Positions 30,999 through 34,196 of a stretch of DNA of 34,196 nt are shown piece by piece. The DNA is from an uncultured Bacilli bacterium (GTDB lineage: Bacteria > Bacillota_I > Bacilli_A > RF39 > UBA660). The notes under the pieces were generated by a model that ran no database searches, had not been told where the DNA came from, and saw only the letters and a list, made by a program, of their open reading frames with translations. The stretch's first letter is position 1; every line of letters starts with the position of its first letter. The stretch is taken from positions 1 to 34,196 of the forward strand of contig CAPHZB010000009.1 of the NCBI GenBank assembly GCA_948629335.1, read 5' to 3'. A program made the translations under genes and the position numbers.

Positions 30999-32315
30999 AT
31001 GAAAATTGTTAAAAATAAACTTACAGAAGACAAAATAAAAGAAATTTCTGCTTATAAAAAAGAACCAGATTGGATGACTACTTTTCGTATTTCCTCATTT
31101 CATAAATTTGAAGAATTGAAAGATCCAAATTTTGGACCACCACTTGATATCGATTTTGATTTATTTACTTATTATAAAAAAATAACGGATCAACAAGAAT
31201 CAGCATGGCAGAATGTTGAAGAAAATATTCGTGATACATTTGATAAAATTGGTTTAATTGAGGCGGAAAAAAAATACTTAGGTGGTGTAGGTGCTCAATT
31301 TGAAAGTGAAGTCGTATATCATAATATGATGGAAGAATTACAAAAGAAAAATGTTATTTTCTGTGATACAGATACAGCTTTAAAAAAATATCCAGATTTA
31401 TTTCAAAAATACTTTAATCATCTTGTTTCTTATGATGAGAATAAATATACAGCTTTAAATGGGGCTGTATGGAGTGGAGGAACTTTTATTTATGTCCCCC
31501 CTCATACCAAAATTGATAGACCATTGCAAAGCTATTTTCGTATCAATACAAAAAATATGGGACAATTTGAAAGAACCATTATTGTTGTAGATGAAGGATC
31601 AGAACTTCACTATATGGAAGGTTGCACAGCACCTACATATACAAGTGATTCTCTTCATGCAGCTGTTGTTGAAATTTATGTATTAAAAAATGCGAAATGT
31701 AGGTATACAACAATCCAGAATTGGTCAAGTGATGTTTATAATTTAGTAACAAAAAGAGCAATTGTAGAAGAAGGGGGCCTTATGGAATGGATTGATGGAA
31801 ATATTGGTTCTAAAGTCAATATGAAATATCCTGCTTGTATTTTAAATGGACCTTATGCAAAGGGAAATTGTATTAGTATTGCTTTCGCAAGTAAGAATCA
31901 AGTGCAAGATGCAGGGGCGAAGATGATTCATTTGGCCCCTTATACAACAAGTAATATTATTAGTAAAAGTATTGCAACCGAGGGTGGAAATGCAACTTAT
32001 CGGGGACTTGTAAAAATAACTGAGAAAGCTAATCATGCTAGTGCTACTGTAAAATGTGATACCATTCTTTTAGATGAAGAATCAAAAAGTGATACAATTC
32101 CCACCAATATTTGTTCAAGTGATACCTCGGTTTTAAATCACGAAGCAACAGTTTCAAGAATCAGTCGTGAAAAACTCTTTTATTTAATGAGTAAGGGTAT
32201 TAGTGAGGAAAAGGCCAAAGAACTTATTATTATGGGGTTTATTGGAAAATTTAGAGAAGAACTTCCAATGGAATATGCAGTAGAACTTAATCATTTGTTA
32301 AAACAATATTTTTAG
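30999..32315 (+). CDS. sufB: Fe-S cluster assembly scaffold SufB
   Basis: SufB is the scaffold subunit of the SufBC2D complex that builds Fe-S clusters. The 438-residue product has the family body: KKYLGGVGAQFESEVVYHN, AVWSGGTFIYVPPHTKI, LHYMEGCTAPTY, VKNAKCRYTTIQNWSSDVYNLVTKRA-type segment, HLAPYTTSNIISKSIA, and the HEATVSRISREKLFYLMSKGI C-terminal motif. It is slightly shorter than B. subtilis SufB (465). The ATG follows AAGGTG. Its usual partners sufC, sufD and sufS are not next to it in this window. Confidence 0.97.
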   Translation: MKIVKNKLTEDKIKEISAYKKEPDWMTTFRISSFHKFEELKDPNFGPPLDIDFDLFTYYKKITDQQESAWQNVEENIRDTFDKIGLIEAEKKYLGGVGAQFESEVVYHNMMEELQKKNVIFCDTDTALKKYPDLFQKYFNHLVSYDENKYTALNGAVWSGGTFIYVPPHTKIDRPLQSYFRINTKNMGQFERTIIVVDEGSELHYMEGCTAPTYTSDSLHAAVVEIYVLKNAKCRYTTIQNWSSDVYNLVTKRAIVEEGGLMEWIDGNIGSKVNMKYPACILNGPYAKGNCISIAFASKNQVQDAGAKMIHLAPYTTSNIISKSIATEGGNATYRGLVKITEKANHASATVKCDTILLDEESKSDTIPTNICSSDTSVLNHEATVSRISREKLFYLMSKGISEEKAKELIIMGFIGKFREELPMEYAVELNHLLKQYF

Positions 32316-32344
32316 AAGAAATAGAGAACCAGATTTAAAAAAAG

Positions 32345-32385
32345 GGAAGAAACAAAATGAAATTTTTGTTTTTTTCTTTTGTCAA
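32345..32385 (+). terminator. Terminator of sufB
   Basis: A long A-rich arm (GAAGAAACAAAA) pairs with TTTTTGTTTTTTTC around a short loop and ends in T residues. Confidence 0.6.
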
Positions 32386-32453
32386 ATAGAAAGAAATAGT
32401 CATTTGAAACATAAGGAAAAAAAGGATATATTAGTCTTGAAAGGAGGGACGCC

Positions 32454-32789
32454 ATGTTGAATCAAACAGTTTTGGTTGGAAGATTAGTAAGAGACCCTGA
32501 GTTAAAAGAAACAGAAACAGGGAGTAAAATGACTCATATTACATTAGCAGTTCCAAGAAGTTATAAAAATGTGGATGGGGAATACGATACTGATTTTATT
32601 AACTGTGTACTTTGGAAAGGTATTGCAGAGAATGCTGTTGAATACTGTCATAAAGGTGATTTAATTGGAATAAAAGGAAGATTACAATCACGTAGTGTTG
32701 AAACAGAAGATTCAAGAAAACAAATTACAGAGTTAATTGCAGAAAAAGTAACTTATTTATCTAGTAATCATTCAAAAGAAGCAGAGTAA
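32454..32789 (+). CDS. ssb: Short single-stranded DNA-binding protein
   Basis: The 111-residue OB-fold protein starts MLNQTVLVGRLVRDPELKET and has FINCVLWKGIAENAVEYCHKGDLIGIKGRLQSR, the SSB signature. It ends soon after the OB domain and lacks the acidic DDDIPF-type tail that recruits partner proteins in replicative SSBs. Its length matches B. subtilis SsbB (113), used in DNA uptake, rather than SsbA (172). The ATG follows GAAAGGAGG. A terminator overlaps its stop. Confidence 0.9.
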   Translation: MLNQTVLVGRLVRDPELKETETGSKMTHITLAVPRSYKNVDGEYDTDFINCVLWKGIAENAVEYCHKGDLIGIKGRLQSRSVETEDSRKQITELIAEKVTYLSSNHSKEAE

Positions 32790-32802
32790 CATCTGCTTTT
32801 TC
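32779..32802 (+). terminator. Terminator of the ssb gene
   Basis: AGCAGA/TCTGCT with a 6-base loop that contains the stop codon is followed by a short T-run. Confidence 0.75.
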
Positions 32803-32981
32803 TATGAGATGGGTTTTAGGACAACACAAAACACTATATAATAAATGTAATGTATATGCAAAGGTTGTGGAAAAGGTTATGAATGAAGAAAAAGAATTAC
32901 TGAAAATGATGATTATAAATGCTTATGTTTTTTCTGGATTTTGGTGTTTTTCACTAAAAAAATCAGGATTTAGAAGGTTAT

Positions 32982-33362
32982 ATGGAAAAACTAAAGGAGT
33001 TATTTAAAAAGGAAGGATATCAAACAGAACTTTTTTCAAAGGATGAAAATGGAAAGTATTCTGCATACAAGACATACTTACTATCTTTATTTAATGGAGA
33101 AGAGAGTTCGTTTGGCAATTATGACGAAAAAGAGGAAATAGTATATATTGAAAGATGTTTTTTAGATTTTCCTGAACAATTAAAAGAAAGAGAAAAAAGA
33201 ACAATTGATTTGATTGAATGGGGGAGTTATTATATGACGGATTTACTTGATGTATTTTCATATGAGAGAGAAAGATTATCACAAAATCTTTTAAATATTA
33301 TGGATATGTATAAATCCCAGTATTCTAAAAAGAAGGAAGATGGAATATGGAAAAGTATTTAG
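32982..33362 (+). CDS. Hypothetical protein, first of a pair
   Basis: I do not recognise this 126-residue protein. It is acidic, rich in Lys/Glu/Tyr, with no membrane segment, and predicted helical at the end (ERERLSQNLLNIMDMYKSQYSKKK). It starts MEKLKELFKKEGYQTELF after AGAAGG. Its last 16 bases overlap the next gene, so they form a coupled pair. Short acidic and Tyr-rich proteins of this kind are sometimes immunity proteins, but nothing here proves it. Confidence 0.65.
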   Translation: MEKLKELFKKEGYQTELFSKDENGKYSAYKTYLLSLFNGEESSFGNYDEKEEIVYIERCFLDFPEQLKEREKRTIDLIEWGSYYMTDLLDVFSYERERLSQNLLNIMDMYKSQYSKKKEDGIWKSI

Positions 33363-33850
33363 AATATCATCAATTTTTAAACGACATTTATATACGTTGT
33401 GAAAAATGTCTAGAATATCTGCATCAATTATCTTATGAAGCCACTTTAAATTCTTATAATCATCATTATATAAATATAAATGGAACCTACTTAAAACAGG
33501 AGTATTATATGCCAGTTATTACTGTTGAAAATAAAGGGGATATTTGTTTTAACATGGGGATTATCGAATTTGAGTTTTATATTTCAAAGGAGGAACTTGT
33601 GAAAAGTGAAATTTTAACTCTTCTTATAAACAAATATGAAGAAAGTTTGAGTGTTTATGAATTTGAAGATTGTACAAAAGATATGTACCATTTTGGAGAT
33701 ACAAAAGAAGTGGTGCTAAAAAGAATAAAAGAGAGTAAGGACCTAAAGTTTGGAATAGGAATCAATGTTTCTCATTTGGAATATAACGAGATAGTATGGC
33801 ATTTTAATCAAGTATGTCAGATTCTAAAAAAAGATGTTTTATCAAAATAA
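33347..33850 (+). CDS. Hypothetical protein, second of a pair
   Basis: This 167-residue soluble protein of unknown family starts MEKYLEYHQFLNDIYIRCEKCLEYLHQLSYE. The middle is beta-rich (YYMPVITVENKGDICFNMGIIEFEFYISKEEL) and a helix follows, with the end FGIGINVSHLEYNEIVWHFNQVCQILKKDVLSK. It has no signal peptide. It is coupled by a 16-base overlap with the gene before it, and the ATG follows GAAGGAAGATGG. A weak terminator lies at about 33937-33965. Confidence 0.7.
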   Translation: MEKYLEYHQFLNDIYIRCEKCLEYLHQLSYEATLNSYNHHYININGTYLKQEYYMPVITVENKGDICFNMGIIEFEFYISKEELVKSEILTLLINKYEESLSVYEFEDCTKDMYHFGDTKEVVLKRIKESKDLKFGIGINVSHLEYNEIVWHFNQVCQILKKDVLSK

Positions 33851-33936
33851 GAATATATTTTATAATGTTGGATTATTTATTTTTTAGTCTTTTTTTATCT
33901 ATAACTTCAGATCATTAGAATAAGACTATTTCAAAA

Positions 33937-33965
33937 CAAGAGGGAACAATTTGCTCTCTTTTTAT
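33937..33965 (+). terminator. Possible terminator after the last gene pair
   Basis: An AAGAG/CTCTT stem with a GC-containing loop region (GAACAATTTGCT) is followed by a T-run. Confidence 0.45.
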
Positions 33966-34006
33966 TATACTCTAAAGCAACCCTTATAGCTTGTACAAAT
34001 TAAAGT

Positions 34007-34096
34007 GGTGAAAAAGTGGTTATTTTATTTTGGTGAAAACTGGTTATTTTAGTGTGCAAATCTATATTTAGTGGTAAATTTTTTATAAAATTTGCA
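34007..34096. repeat. Short direct and inverted repeats, IS21-end-like
   Basis: GGTGAAAAAGTGGTTATTTTA (34007-34027) and GGTGAAAACTGGTTATTTTA (34032-34051) are near-identical direct repeats. They are followed by TGCAAAT (34055-34061) and its inverted copy ATTTGCA (34090-34096). Repeated short modules before a GTGCAAA-type stretch resemble the multiple-repeat ends of IS21-family elements. No transposase is in the window, so this may be the edge of an element lying to the right, or a relic. The segment to 34196 holds no gene. Confidence 0.35.
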
Positions 34097-34196
34097 CTTT
34101 ATTTTATACTTTTATCTCGAAATATACGTTGAATTTTAAGGATTTTATGGTAAAAACATTATTAAAATAAATTAAATATTTGTATAGATTAAAAAA

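Noticed and set aside
32804..33007. Plus-strand ORF of 67 codons between ssb and the next gene
   Set aside because: It has no ribosome-binding site, starts inside the ssb terminator region and contains a promoter-like TATAAT box. The shorter version from ATG 32880 is not convincing either.
1..34196. CRISPR array, tRNA or rRNA genes
   Set aside because: No regularly spaced repeats and no cloverleaf or rRNA-like sequence was seen when reading both strands.

Overview
The window is AT-rich DNA from a low-GC, anaerobic, endospore-forming Bacillota, probably a gut species. The evidence is three sporulation genes (spoIVA, spoVIF, spoVS), an oxygen-sensitive class III ribonucleotide reductase operon, a T-box leader in front of leuS and a SUF-type Fe-S pair. 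An Erysipelotrichia- or Coprobacillaceae-like lineage would fit, but the sequence alone does not settle it. The standard code fits: nearly every gene stops with TAA or TAG, only nrdD ends in TGA, and Trp is TGG throughout.

Layout. 1-1300: intergenic DNA and a decayed IS5-like element with clear terminal inverted repeats. 1374-5014: spoIVA (minus), a possible ADP-ribosyltransferase-fold protein (plus), spoVIF and a Crp/Fnr-type regulator (minus). 5054-10143: a perfect palindrome sits between the regulator and a tightly overlapping operon of nrdD1 (degenerate), nrdD, nrdG and dut. This operon makes dNTPs anaerobically and controls dUTP. 10228-12275: a membrane protein with a possible LURP-one-like C-terminus, then a VanZ-like protein. 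12337-13400: accessory debris, made of an ISL3-like transposase relic joined in frame to a broken CptN-like type III toxin, followed by a compact locus that looks like a type I toxin-antitoxin system with convergent promoters and a shared two-way terminator. 13400-13928 holds nothing convincing. 13929-14669: an unknown protein.

14993-20247: two paralogous fusions of a type IV prepilin N-terminus to a phage tail-collar domain lie on either side of the T-box, a small membrane ORF and leuS. 20264-21761: lemA and a TPM-domain (YgcG-like) secreted protein. 21875-26538: a TPR-like protein, two overlapping FAD-dependent oxidoreductases and a DUF2000 gene broken by an in-frame TGA. 26711-29686: trmB, a lipoprotein and a cell-envelope or cytoskeletal-looking group ending in a YtxH protein. 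29782-32315: spoVS, sufU, an unknown gene and sufB, without sufC, sufD or sufS nearby. 32454-33850: a short single-stranded DNA-binding protein and two unknown overlapping genes. The last 200 bases carry short direct repeats that resemble the end of an IS21-type element.

The most unusual items are: the NrdD pseudo-enzyme translated just ahead of the real NrdD under a palindrome whose position suits both activation of nrd and self-repression of the regulator; the pilin and tail-collar fusion pair; the small type I toxin-antitoxin-like locus; and the leuS T-box that lacks a recognisable terminator and is separated from leuS by a membrane-protein gene.
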